A stretch of DNA of 64,000 nt from Enhygromyxa salina (GTDB taxonomy: Bacteria > Myxococcota_A > Polyangia > Nannocystales > Nannocystaceae): contig NZ_PVNL01000092.1 of assembly GCF_002994635.1 (NCBI RefSeq), forward strand, positions 62,001 through 126,000, given 5' to 3'. Under the pieces are notes generated by a model. It was not told the DNA's origin. It saw only the letters and a list, made by a program, of their open reading frames with translations, and did not search any database. The position numbers were made by a program, and so were the translations under genes. How positions within the stretch are numbered: the first letter of the stretch is position 1; each line of letters begins with the position of its first letter. Shown piece by piece: positions 34,399 through 42,710 of the stretch.

Positions 34399-35718
34399 AT
34401 GCGCACACCGGTTCAACTCAGCGACGAGATCAGCCCGCTGCGCAAGGTCGTCGTTCACCAGCCCGGCGACGAGATCGTGCGGATGACCCACTGGGACCTC
34501 GAGCGCCTGCTGTTCGATGACCTGTTGTCACCGGCCGAGACCGCCCGCGAGCACCAGCTGATGACGCAGATCCTCAGCGATGCCGGGGCCGAGGTCGTGG
34601 AGATCACGACCTTGCTGGCCGACGCGCTGACCCGGGCGCCGATCGCCGCGCTCGAGCAGCTCGTCCATCGGATCTGCGATCTGGCCGGGGTCGGCGAGCT
34701 CAGCCCCAAGCTGGCGCGCTGGCCGAGCGACGCGCTGGCCCGCGGCCTGGTGTGCGGGATCCACTGGGCCGACGTGCCCGAGGTCCCGCCCAGCTTGGCC
34801 CGGATCCGCGCGGGGATCTTCGACTCGCGCGACATGGCGCTCAGCCCTCTGCCCAACCTGATGTTCATGCGCGACCCCTGCATTGCGATCTATGATCGGC
34901 TGGTCGTCTCGCGGATGGCGACCGCGGCCCGGGCCCGCGAGGCGCTGCTGGCCGCGTTCGCGCTCGAGTGGTCCGAGCACGGCATCGCGGGCGAGCTGTC
35001 GTTCGCCGACACCCACACGATGCCCGAGTCACACAGCGGGCTCGAGGGCGGCGACGTGCTGGTGCTCTCGCCGGAGGTCATCATGATCGGCTGCTCGGAG
35101 CGCAGCCAGCCCCAGACCATCGAGTTCCTGGCCCGCGACGTGCTGTTCCCGAGCTTCCCCAAGCTCGAGCGCGTGTACGTGGTCATGCTCCCGCAGCAGC
35201 GCTCGATGATGCACCTCGACACCGTGCTCACGCAGGTCGACGTCGGGCTGTTCCTGGGTCACGCGCCGCTGCTGCGTCGCTCGCTGGCTGCTGGCGGGGC
35301 CGGGGTCGTGTGTCTGGCACCCGGCCGCACGCCGCAGCTGCGCGAGCAGCAGAGCGTGCTCGACGTGCTGCGCGAGTCGTTTGGCGCCGACACCAAGCTG
35401 GTGCCCTGCGGCGGCGAAGATCCGCTCCATCAAGAGCGCGAGCAGTGGACCGACGGCGCCAACGCGATCTGTCTCGCGCCCGGCAAGATCATCTTGTACA
35501 GCCGCAACGTCCGCACGATCGAGGCGCTCGCAGAGCTCGGGTTCGAGCACGCGCGGGTCAGCGTCGTGCAGGAGCCCGAGCACCGGGCCGAGCTAGTTCA
35601 CGCGGGCATGGCCGCCGAGCGCACGGTGTTTGGATTCTCGGGCAGCGAGCTGTCCCGCGGGCGGGGTGGGGGACGCTGCTTGACCATGCCGCTGCGCCGC
35701 GAGGTCCGATCCTGCTAG
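34399..35718 (+). CDS. arcA: Arginine deiminase
   Basis: About 439 residues from ATG 34399. It hydrolyses arginine to citrulline and ammonia. Landmarks are the N-terminal ISPLRKVVVHQPGDEI, the substrate motif NLMFMRDP, LEGGDVLVLSPEVIMIG, the catalytic-His loop MMHLDTVLTQVD, and the C-terminal nucleophile loop RGGGRCLTMPLRRE with the active Cys. The length is slightly above the common 405-410. Carbamate kinase follows 10 bases later, and ornithine carbamoyltransferase is divergent upstream, so the whole ADI pathway is in one place. Confidence 0.96.
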   Translation: MRTPVQLSDEISPLRKVVVHQPGDEIVRMTHWDLERLLFDDLLSPAETAREHQLMTQILSDAGAEVVEITTLLADALTRAPIAALEQLVHRICDLAGVGELSPKLARWPSDALARGLVCGIHWADVPEVPPSLARIRAGIFDSRDMALSPLPNLMFMRDPCIAIYDRLVVSRMATAARAREALLAAFALEWSEHGIAGELSFADTHTMPESHSGLEGGDVLVLSPEVIMIGCSERSQPQTIEFLARDVLFPSFPKLERVYVVMLPQQRSMMHLDTVLTQVDVGLFLGHAPLLRRSLAAGGAGVVCLAPGRTPQLREQQSVLDVLRESFGADTKLVPCGGEDPLHQEREQWTDGANAICLAPGKIILYSRNVRTIEALAELGFEHARVSVVQEPEHRAELVHAGMAAERTVFGFSGSELSRGRGGGRCLTMPLRREVRSC

Positions 35719-35728
35719 CATTGGCCCG

Positions 35729-36718
35729 GTGGACGACAATCAGGCTTCGCGAGCGGTCCCTGCCTCCCCAACTCCAACGGTCGTGGTCGCGATGGGCGGT
35801 CACGCGTTCATGCTGCCGGGCGAGCGGGGTACCCACGAGCAGGCCACCCAGAACGCGCGGGCGATCTGCAGCGCGCTGATGGTGTTCGTCGAGGCCGGCT
35901 ACAACGTGGTGCTGACCCACGGCAACGGGCCGCAGGTCGGCGATCTGCTCGATCAGGTCGAGCGGACCCGCGACCACATCCCCACGCGCCCGCTCGACGT
36001 GCTGGTCGCCGAGACCGAGGGCAGCCTGGGTTATCTGCTGCAGCGAGCCATGCTCAACGAGCTGCGCCAGCGCGACGTCCGGCGCTATGTGGTCACCGTG
36101 ATCACGCAGGTGTTGGTCGACCAGCACGACCCCGCGTTCTCGAACCCGACCAAGCCGGTCGGTCCGTCGATGACGGAGGCCGTCGCCAAGCAGCGCGAGG
36201 CCGAGGACGGCTGGGCGGTCAAGCTCGACGGCAAGCGAGGCTGGCGACGCGTGGTCGCGTCGCCGCGGCCCAAGAAGGTGATCCAGCGCCACATGATCCG
36301 CGAGGCGGCGTACCGGGGCCACATCGTGATCGCGGCCGGCGGCGGGGGGATCCCGGTCACCAAGGACGCGGCGTCAAATGACTACGTCGGGATCGAGGCC
36401 GTGATCGACAAGGACCTGACCTCGAGCGTGCTCGCAACCGACGTGCGCGCGGACCTGCTGGTGATCCTCACCGCCGTCGACGGCGTGTACATCAATTGGG
36501 GAACGGACCACGAGACCCGGCTGGGAGCGGTGACCATGGCCGAGTGCCGTCGCTACATCGACGAGGGCCACTTTCCCGCGGGGTCGATGGGGCCCAAGGT
36601 CGAGGCGATCTATGGGTTCTTGCAGCGCGGGGGCCGACGCGGGTTGATCACCGACGCGCACAGCCTCGTCGACGCGCTCGACGGTCGGGCGGGCACCCAC
36701 TTCGTCGGCCGGATCTGA
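35729..36718 (+). CDS. arcC: Carbamate kinase
   Basis: Protein of 329 residues from GTG 35729, 10 bases after arcA. It converts carbamoyl phosphate plus ADP to ATP, CO2 and ammonia. Family features are VVVAMGGHAFMLPGE, VVLTHGNGPQVGDLL, the active-site KPVGPSMTEAVAKQ, and GWRRVVASPRPKKVIQ. Near the end come DLLVILTAVDGVYINWGT and PKVEAIYGFLQRGGRRGLIT. The length is close to other enzymes in this amino-acid kinase family. It yields the ATP of the deiminase pathway. Confidence 0.95.
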   Translation: MDDNQASRAVPASPTPTVVVAMGGHAFMLPGERGTHEQATQNARAICSALMVFVEAGYNVVLTHGNGPQVGDLLDQVERTRDHIPTRPLDVLVAETEGSLGYLLQRAMLNELRQRDVRRYVVTVITQVLVDQHDPAFSNPTKPVGPSMTEAVAKQREAEDGWAVKLDGKRGWRRVVASPRPKKVIQRHMIREAAYRGHIVIAAGGGGIPVTKDAASNDYVGIEAVIDKDLTSSVLATDVRADLLVILTAVDGVYINWGTDHETRLGAVTMAECRRYIDEGHFPAGSMGPKVEAIYGFLQRGGRRGLITDAHSLVDALDGRAGTHFVGRI

Positions 36719-36723
36719 CCCGA

Positions 36724-36754
36724 TTCTGACCTGCTTCTGACCTGCTTCTGACCC
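36724..36754. repeat. 11-bp tandem repeat
   Basis: TTCTGACCTGC twice (36724-36734, 36735-36745) and a partial third copy TTCTGACCC. It lies between the convergent carbamate kinase and thioredoxin-fold genes. No function is visible. Confidence 0.7.
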
Positions 36755-36756
36755 GG

Positions 36757-38166
36757 TCAGGGCGTCAGCTCTTGCTGGATGAGCTGCTCGAACGCCGCGA
36801 TCGGCTGGGCACCCGTGAGCACCCAGCCATTGATGAAGAACGTGGGCGTGCCCTTGGCGTCGAGGTCTTGCTCGCAAAATTGCGCTTGCTCGTCGATCCG
36901 CTTGTCCGTCTTGGGATCCGCGATGTCGCGACGAAACCGCTTCATGTCGAGCCCGAGCTGCTTGGCCATGTCCTCGATCTCGGCCTCGCTGCGCTGGCGT
37001 TGGTTGGCGTAGAGCGCGTCGAACAAGGGCCAGAACTGGCCCTGGTTCTCGGCCGCGACCGACGCTCGGTGCGCTGCGCGGGCGTTGGTGTGAAACGCCA
37101 GCGGGTGGTGGCGAAAGTACACCGCGAGGTCGCCCGGGTGGTCCTTGAGCAGCTGCTCGAGCGTGGCCGTGCTGCGCTGACAGAACGGGCAGTCGAAGTC
37201 GCCGCACATGAGGATCTGAACCTTGGGCTTGCTGGCGCCGCGCTCGGGCAGGCCGCTGAGCTTGGTTGCAAACCGCTTGGCCGGGGCTGGCGTGGGCGTG
37301 GGTGTAGGCGTGTTGTGGCGATCGTCGGTTCGCTCGCTCGCGCTGGCGGCGAGGATCCGCGCCCAGACGTCGTTGGGGGTCGCGCCCGCGCTCAGCAGTC
37401 GCTCGGCGACGAGCAGCTCCTCGCGGATGATCGCGTCGATGTCCTCGCGCGACTGGGCCCCACGAAACGGGCGGCCGTTGACGAAGAAGCTGGGCGTCGA
37501 GCGGACCGCGAAGGACTGGCCGAACGCGATGTCGGCCTCGACCCGGCCGGTGTACCAGTTGCCCTCGACCTGGCTGAGCAGCAGCTGGACGTCGACCCCC
37601 GAGGCCGCGGCCTGTTGCTCGACCGACGCGGGCGACAGCGAGCGGCTGTTGGCGAACAGCCACTCGTGCATGAGCGCGAACTGACCTTGCTGGTGGGCCG
37701 CGAGCGCGACCGTCGACGCGAACTTGGCGTCCCTGTGCATGTCGAGCGGGAACTGGCGCCAGACCACGCGCAGCTGCTGGGGGTAGCGCTGCAGCAGCTC
37801 GAGCATCACGCCGTTGAGCCGCTGGGAATAGGGGCACTGATAGTCATAGAACATGACGATCGTGACCAACGGCGAGCTCGCGCCCGACCACGGGTGCTCG
37901 GCGTCGTAGTCGACCCGATAGCGCTCACCCTCGACCAGGTGCGCGAGGCTGGGGTCGACGAGTTGCCAGTCGAGGATCGGGCCGGTCGGGGCGATCGGTG
38001 GGGCCTCTACGATGACGGCGGGGCCTGGCTCGAAGCCGCTTGGCTCGGCGGTGCGGGGTTCGGGAGGGGTGATCTCGGCGCTGGGCTGGCGGCACGCGAG
38101 CAGCCATGCGCACAGCAGGGTCAGGAGGCCCAGGGCGGCTTGGGTCCGAGCGGCGGTCGGGCGCAT
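36757..38166 (-). CDS. Lipoprotein with two DsbA/thioredoxin-like domains
   Basis: About 469 residues from ATG 38166. Signal and lipobox ALGLLTLLCAWLLAC. The first thioredoxin-fold domain (about 80-270) has active site FYDYQCPYSQRL and cis-Pro RSTPSFFVNGRPF. The second (about 300-469) has GDFDCPFCQRSTATLEQLL and GTPTFFINGWVL. So the N-terminal domain is CPYS, a monothiol form lacking the second Cys, while the C-terminal one is CPFC. The two are joined by a Thr-Pro-rich linker (NTPTPTPTPAPAKRF). It is probably a periplasmic disulfide exchange protein with one full and one partial centre. Confidence 0.92.
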   Translation of the reverse strand: MRPTAARTQAALGLLTLLCAWLLACRQPSAEITPPEPRTAEPSGFEPGPAVIVEAPPIAPTGPILDWQLVDPSLAHLVEGERYRVDYDAEHPWSGASSPLVTIVMFYDYQCPYSQRLNGVMLELLQRYPQQLRVVWRQFPLDMHRDAKFASTVALAAHQQGQFALMHEWLFANSRSLSPASVEQQAAASGVDVQLLLSQVEGNWYTGRVEADIAFGQSFAVRSTPSFFVNGRPFRGAQSREDIDAIIREELLVAERLLSAGATPNDVWARILAASASERTDDRHNTPTPTPTPAPAKRFATKLSGLPERGASKPKVQILMCGDFDCPFCQRSTATLEQLLKDHPGDLAVYFRHHPLAFHTNARAAHRASVAAENQGQFWPLFDALYANQRQRSEAEIEDMAKQLGLDMKRFRRDIADPKTDKRIDEQAQFCEQDLDAKGTPTFFINGWVLTGAQPIAAFEQLIQQELTP

Positions 38167-38229
38167 GGGGGGTACTATACGCGATCGGTTGTGCTCGAAA
38201 CTCTCAGTCCGATCCGGGGTTGGGGAGTC

Positions 38230-38277
38230 GTACGCGGCGGGTGTTGTGATTTTTGGGGGGCGCGCACGACCCGTGAG
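38230..38277. repeat. Left arm of long inverted repeat flanking the M23 gene
   Basis: 48 bases that match the reverse complement of 39704-39751 with one indel and a handful of changes. The central 22 bases (38256-38277) are identical. The arm begins GTACGCGGCGGGTGTTGTGA and includes GGGGGGCGCGCACGACCCGT. Confidence 0.85.
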
Positions 38278-38424
38278 GGTCCCCCCGGGCACGGAGGGCT
38301 CAAGGCGAAACTTGGTCGTTGGTATGGATTGGTGGAGTCAATGTCGGGCTGGTGGCTTCGGTGGAGTACTCGCAACGCCCTCTTACTGTGCCCGGGCGGA
38401 CCCTCACGGGTCTTCTGTGCGCGC
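38260..38424. repeat. Nested inverted repeat
   Basis: Left arm 38260-38292 and right arm 38388-38424 pair over about 33 bases with a 4-base insertion, sharing CCCGTGAGGGTCC and CCCGGGCAC. A spacer of about 95 bases lies between. It overlaps the left arm of the larger inverted repeat, so related sequence occurs three times in this region. Confidence 0.75.
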
Positions 38425-38733
38425 TTCGTGTTCGAAGGGCGGCTACGATCTTGGGATCGAGTGGGAGCTCTGTGGCCGGGAACTCGGGTTGGCGTGGGTC
38501 TCGAGCTGAGCTCGGTTTGCCGCGGATCAGTTGGACCGCGGCTGCGGCGACCTTCCATCTGCCCAGGCTGGTTGGCTGGCGCTGGGGCAGCGAGCGTCGA
38601 TTCAAATAGTTTGCCAAGGGTTGCACCCTTCGCAGGGCACCGCGGCTCTCAACTGCGTCGGCGCCAGACCATGGGCGCCGCGGATGAACCACACCACATG
38701 CTCTCCAACTCATGCGCTCCCAAATTTCCACTC

Positions 38734-39702
38734 ATGCTCTCGCTCCGGACCTCCGCGTATCGGTCGATCCTGTCGATCGGGACATGTGCATTGTTACTCT
38801 CGGCCTGCGACGACGCAGACGACGCTGCGATTGACAGCTTCGGCGATGCGTCGGATCTCGACGACTCTGATGAGGAAGGCGACGCGCCGCCCGACCTGGG
38901 TAACGACGAAGACGGCGTCGACCTCGTGTTGGGCAACGATGATCTGTCCGGATCTGCGCTGGTCCAACCGCCGCTGGCGTCGCTGACTCAGTCCGAGCTC
39001 AGCCAGCTGCTGCTTGGTGGTAACTACACCGTGACCAACCCCTATGCCCCCAATGGCGTCCACGCAGGGATCGACTTCGGCGGCACTGGGGACGGCGTGA
39101 CCACGGTCAGGTCGCCGGTCAACGGGACGGTCATTGCGAACACCACTGCCTGCGGAAAGGTTGCGATCTTCGACGGCACCAACACCATCATCTTGGCACA
39201 TATGAGCAACCTGACCGCCCCGGCGGTCGGTGCCTCGGTCTCGATCGGTGCCTCGCTTGGCAAGGCTAGCAAGGTCGTCGGTGGTGGCTGCACCGCGACC
39301 GGAGCTCACCTCCATATCGAGATCCGCACGGGACAAAACACCAGCATGGCGGCCCCGGCGAACAACAACACCAACACCACCCGCGATCCCCTGACCTACG
39401 GCTACAGTGCGTTTCCGGCGGTCTCGCTGCTCAGTCCCAGCGCCAACGCGGCGGTCAACATCAACCCGGTCTCGTTCTCGTGGAGCGCGATCCAGGGCGC
39501 AAACACCTATCGACTGCAGATCAGCCAGACCAACGCGTTCACCTCTGAGACCTGCACCAACGGCTGCGTCTACAACACCGCCGCCTCGACCAGCTCACGG
39601 TCGGTGGCGCTGAACGCAGGCACATACTACTGGCGGGTCCGCGCGGGCAACTCGGGCCAGGGCGGCCTGTGGAGCACGGTTCGCAGCGTGACCAGGCTCT
39701 AA
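38734..39702 (+). CDS. M23 metallopeptidase-like lipoprotein with C-terminal Fn3/Ig-like domain
   Basis: About 322 residues from ATG 38734 (ATG 38698 is alternative). Signal and lipobox MLSLRTSAYRSILSIGTCAL then LLSAC; an Asp-rich spacer (about 27-70) follows. The M23/LytM fold (about 90-220) has NGVHAGIDFGG (first His and Asp), VRSPVNGTVIANT, IILAHMSNL, and GAHLHIEIRTG (H-x-H), so the metal ligands are present. A C-terminal domain (about 235-322) of Fn3-like sandwich type ends TYYWRVRAGNSGQGGLWSTV. It probably cuts or binds peptidoglycan cross-bridges from the outer membrane or of prey cells. Confidence 0.9.
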   Translation: MLSLRTSAYRSILSIGTCALLLSACDDADDAAIDSFGDASDLDDSDEEGDAPPDLGNDEDGVDLVLGNDDLSGSALVQPPLASLTQSELSQLLLGGNYTVTNPYAPNGVHAGIDFGGTGDGVTTVRSPVNGTVIANTTACGKVAIFDGTNTIILAHMSNLTAPAVGASVSIGASLGKASKVVGGGCTATGAHLHIEIRTGQNTSMAAPANNNTNTTRDPLTYGYSAFPAVSLLSPSANAAVNINPVSFSWSAIQGANTYRLQISQTNAFTSETCTNGCVYNTAASTSSRSVALNAGTYYWRVRAGNSGQGGLWSTVRSVTRL

Positions 39703-39703
39703 C

Positions 39704-39751
39704 GTTCACGGGTCGTGCGCGCCCCCCAACATCACGACACTCCCCGCGCAC
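39704..39751. repeat. Right arm of long inverted repeat flanking the M23 gene
   Basis: Inverse complement of 38230-38277. It starts 2 bases after the M23 stop and begins GTTCACGGGTCGTGCGCGC. The spacing of the two arms defines a cassette of about 1.5 kb. Confidence 0.85.
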
Positions 39752-39777
39752 GACACCCTCTAGAGCGCCCGCGAGCA

Positions 39778-40203
39778 CTAGTCATCCCCCCCAACCCGCC
39801 GCCCCGCCTTCTTCTGACTCACCCGCCGCTTGTCATCCAATCGCCGCCGCTTCGCCGCCTTGCTCGGCCGCGTGGGCCGACGCGCCTTCGGCCGATCGAG
39901 AGCAGTGCGGACCAACCCGGCCAAGCGCTCGCGCGCGAGCTCGAGGTTGCGATCTTGACTGCGCGCGCTCGAGGCCGAGATCAACAGGTTCCCGTCGCTG
40001 TCGAGCCTTCTCCCGGCCAGGCTCGTGAGCCGCTCGCGGGCCCACTCCGGCAGCACCGACGAGCTCGCCAGTCCCCAGCGGAGCAGCACCTTGGTGGCGA
40101 CCTTGTTGACGTTCTGCCCGCCGGGGCCGCCGCTTGCGACGGCGGTCCACGACAGCTCGCGGGCGGGGATCGTCACGTTCCGGGTGACAGTCAAGTCTTC
40201 CAT
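39778..40203 (-). CDS. arfB: Peptidyl-tRNA hydrolase ArfB (ribosome rescue)
   Basis: Protein of 141 residues with the release-factor GGQ domain: ASGGPGGQNVNKVATKVLLR near the N-terminus, RLTSLAGRRLDSDGNLLISA in the middle. A long basic tail (KARRPTRPSKAAKRRRLDDK) carries the KxKR-type residues that enter the mRNA channel of stalled ribosomes. This is the ArfB/YaeJ layout and length. It frees peptides from ribosomes stalled without a stop codon. It sits alone downstream of the kinase gene, on the same strand. Confidence 0.93.
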   Translation of the reverse strand: MEDLTVTRNVTIPARELSWTAVASGGPGGQNVNKVATKVLLRWGLASSSVLPEWARERLTSLAGRRLDSDGNLLISASSARSQDRNLELARERLAGLVRTALDRPKARRPTRPSKAAKRRRLDDKRRVSQKKAGRRVGGDD

Positions 40204-40243
40204 GGCGCGCAGTGTAGCGGCGTTGGTGATCAGCGCCAGCGCG

Positions 40244-42622
40244 TCAGCGCCACCAGATCGCGTCGGCGCGCGCGCGGGCGGTGGTCTTGATCTGGCGGTA
40301 CAGCAGCTTGGATCGCAGGGGCTCGAGCATCACGCAGTGCTCGAGCCAGTCGACGTCGGCGAGCGGCCCGTCACCCGCGAGCTCCAGCCAGCGCAGGCCC
40401 AGCTGGGCGTGCGCTCGCCGCAGCGAGGCCTCGCAGGCGATCTGCAGGATCGCCGTGCGAAACCGCGGGTTGGGCACCAGGGGCAGGGCTCGCTCGACCC
40501 GCGCGACGATCTCGTCCTCGCCGAGCTCGTCGAGCCACAGGATCGCGGCGAACTCGTAGATCGGCGAGCTCGGCGAGATCAGCTCGGCCAGCGCCGCGGC
40601 CGGGCGCTCGAGCCGGCTGGGCTCGCCGAGCCAGGCGGCGGCGCGCAGCTGCAAGAGCACGACGGGCACGTCCGTCGGGCGCGGCTCGATCGCGTAGTAG
40701 CGCCCGACGGTGGCGTCGTAGGCTTCGACGTCGCCGCGCAGCACGTGGTAGCGGGCGATCGCGGGCAGGCAGAAGGCCAGGCTCGGCTCGAGCTCGAACG
40801 CCAGCTCGAGGTGCGCGAGGCCCTGTTGCGGACGCCCGCCTTCGACCTGGAGCTGGCCGAGATACGCGAGCGCGGGCGCGTAAGTGGGGGCGATCGTCAG
40901 CGCGAACGAGAGCGAGTGCGCGGCGCCGCGGTAGTCGCCCGTCGCGGTGTGCCAGCGCGCGACCGCGAGGTGGGTCTCGGCCAGCTCCGGGGCCCAGCCG
41001 AGCGCGACCTCGAGCGCCTGCTCGGCCATGGCCTGATAGTCGGGATCGCCTTCGGCGCGGGGCAAAAACCACCCATGCATGCACGCGTTCGCGTGGGCGG
41101 CCAGCGCAGGCTTGAAGCTGGGCGCCAGCGCCAGGCAGCGCTGCAGGTGATCGATCGCGCCGTCGGGCTCCTTGAACTTCCACAGGCGCGCGAGCTGGCG
41201 GGCCCGCAGGTAGTGCTCGACGGCCTCGGGGGTGGCGTCGCCGCGGTGGACCGAGTGCTCGACCTCGAGTCGCAGGGCCTCGGCGATCCGCTTGCCGAGC
41301 TTGTCCTGCAGCTCGAACACGTCGCCGATCGAGCCCTCGAAGCGCTCGCTCCAGCGCTGAAAACCGGTCGCGCCGTCGAGCAGCCGGGCCGAGATGCGGA
41401 CCCGCTCGCCGACGACCTGGACGGTGCCGTCGACCAGCGCGTCGACGCCCAGCTCACGGCCGATCTCGCGGGGGTCTCGATCGCGGCGATCGGCGTAGCG
41501 GGCCGTGGCGCCGCCGCCCGAGACCCGCAGGCCGTTGGTCTGGGCCAGCAGGTCAATGAGCTCGTCGCCGAGCGCCTCGCCAACGTAGGCAGTGTCAGCC
41601 GGTCCACGATGCAAGAAGGGCAGCACCGCGAGCGCGAGCTGGCGAACCAGGACCGGGGTCTTGTCGCGGTCGATCGCCGGCCCACTCGCGAGCTCGGCCT
41701 GCAGATCGGCGTGGATCTGGGCGAGCGCCGCGGCCACGCGCGCGGCGTTGGGTCGCTCGTTCGGCTCGAGCGACAGCATGAGCGCGAGCAGATGCGCGAT
41801 CCCGGGGTCGAGGTCGTGGGTGCTCGACAGATCCGGCGGCGACTCGTGGAGCCGCGCGAGCGCGGTCTGCATCAGGTTGACGGCCGCCCCCGGCTGGGTC
41901 CCCGTGCGCAGGAACGGCAGCTCGCCGGTCAGCAGCTCGTGCAACATGAGCCCGAGCGCGTACACGTCGGTCGCCGAGCTGACCGGCTCACCCGCGAGCT
42001 GCTCGGGCGCCATGTAGGCCGGCGTGCCCACGGTGCCGTCGGTGTTGAGGGTCGCGTCGGATCCATGCAGACCGCGGGCGATGCCAAAGTCCGTGATGAT
42101 CACCCGACCGCCGACCCGACCGGTGTCGAGGCTGACGCGCTCGACGAGCACGTTGCTGGGCTTGAGATCGCGGTGCACGACCTGGGCGGCGTGGGCGGCC
42201 GCGAGGCCCTCGGCGATCTGGGCCGTGATGTCGAGCACCGTCGCGAGGTCGAGTCGATGCCCGCGCGTGAGCGTGTCGAGGCCCTGGCCGTCGACGTACT
42301 CCATGGTCAAGAACCGCCGACCGTCCTGCTCGCCGAGATCGTAGGTGCGGGCGGCGTTGCGGTGGGTCACCCGCCGCGCGAGCCGGACCTCTCGACGGAA
42401 CCGCTCGATGCCGTCGGGGGTCTCGCTGGTGGTCTCCAGCAGCTTGAGCGCGACGACCTCGTCGAGCTCGAGATCGCGGACGCGATACACCGCTCCCATG
42501 CCGCCGCGGCCCAGCAGCGCCTCGAGCAGGTAGCGCCCGGCGAAGCGCTGACCGATCACGATCGCCGACGGCAAATGATCGGTGCGATCGGTAGGTTGGT
42601 CGTCGGCCAGGGTGTCGGCCAC
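40244..42622 (-). CDS. Ser/Thr protein kinase with TolB-like and TPR domains
   Basis: Protein of 792 residues from GTG 42622. The Hanks kinase domain (about 24-290) has LLGRGGMGAVYRVRD, VVALKLLETT, HRDLKPSNVL, ITDFGIARGLHG and GTPAYMAPEQLAG. A TolB/FlgO-like N-terminal fold follows (about 335-470: LAVLPFLHRGPADTAYVGEA, VDGTVQVVGERVRISARLLD). Then come TPR-like helices (about 480-770). No transmembrane helix is seen, so it is cytoplasmic. It is the downstream partner of a close paralogue (42711-45152). The pair probably arose by tandem duplication. Substrates are unknown. Confidence 0.93.
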   Translation of the reverse strand: MADTLADDQPTDRTDHLPSAIVIGQRFAGRYLLEALLGRGGMGAVYRVRDLELDEVVALKLLETTSETPDGIERFRREVRLARRVTHRNAARTYDLGEQDGRRFLTMEYVDGQGLDTLTRGHRLDLATVLDITAQIAEGLAAAHAAQVVHRDLKPSNVLVERVSLDTGRVGGRVIITDFGIARGLHGSDATLNTDGTVGTPAYMAPEQLAGEPVSSATDVYALGLMLHELLTGELPFLRTGTQPGAAVNLMQTALARLHESPPDLSSTHDLDPGIAHLLALMLSLEPNERPNAARVAAALAQIHADLQAELASGPAIDRDKTPVLVRQLALAVLPFLHRGPADTAYVGEALGDELIDLLAQTNGLRVSGGGATARYADRRDRDPREIGRELGVDALVDGTVQVVGERVRISARLLDGATGFQRWSERFEGSIGDVFELQDKLGKRIAEALRLEVEHSVHRGDATPEAVEHYLRARQLARLWKFKEPDGAIDHLQRCLALAPSFKPALAAHANACMHGWFLPRAEGDPDYQAMAEQALEVALGWAPELAETHLAVARWHTATGDYRGAAHSLSFALTIAPTYAPALAYLGQLQVEGGRPQQGLAHLELAFELEPSLAFCLPAIARYHVLRGDVEAYDATVGRYYAIEPRPTDVPVVLLQLRAAAWLGEPSRLERPAAALAELISPSSPIYEFAAILWLDELGEDEIVARVERALPLVPNPRFRTAILQIACEASLRRAHAQLGLRWLELAGDGPLADVDWLEHCVMLEPLRSKLLYRQIKTTARARADAIWWR

Positions 42623-42710
42623 ATGCTCACGCTACCAGACGGATCGCCGGGCGGGGACGACGGGGACACGAATCCAGTCGCGCGAAAACGGCCGTGGTCC
42701 GACGGACAGC

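Larger units (their letters stand above)
38167..38733. other. Non-coding region with several inverted repeats
   Basis: About 567 bases without a convincing gene between the thioredoxin-fold and M23 genes. It contains the left arm of the long inverted repeat (38230-38277) and a nested inverted repeat (38260-38292 with 38388-38424). The rest lacks coding character on both strands. It includes the upstream region and probable promoter of the M23 lipoprotein. Confidence 0.6.

Noticed and set aside
36772..38700. Very long plus-strand open frame running into the M23 gene
   Set aside because: Most of it is antisense to the thioredoxin-fold gene and lacks coding signs there; only the part from 38734 carries a signal peptide and M23 motifs.
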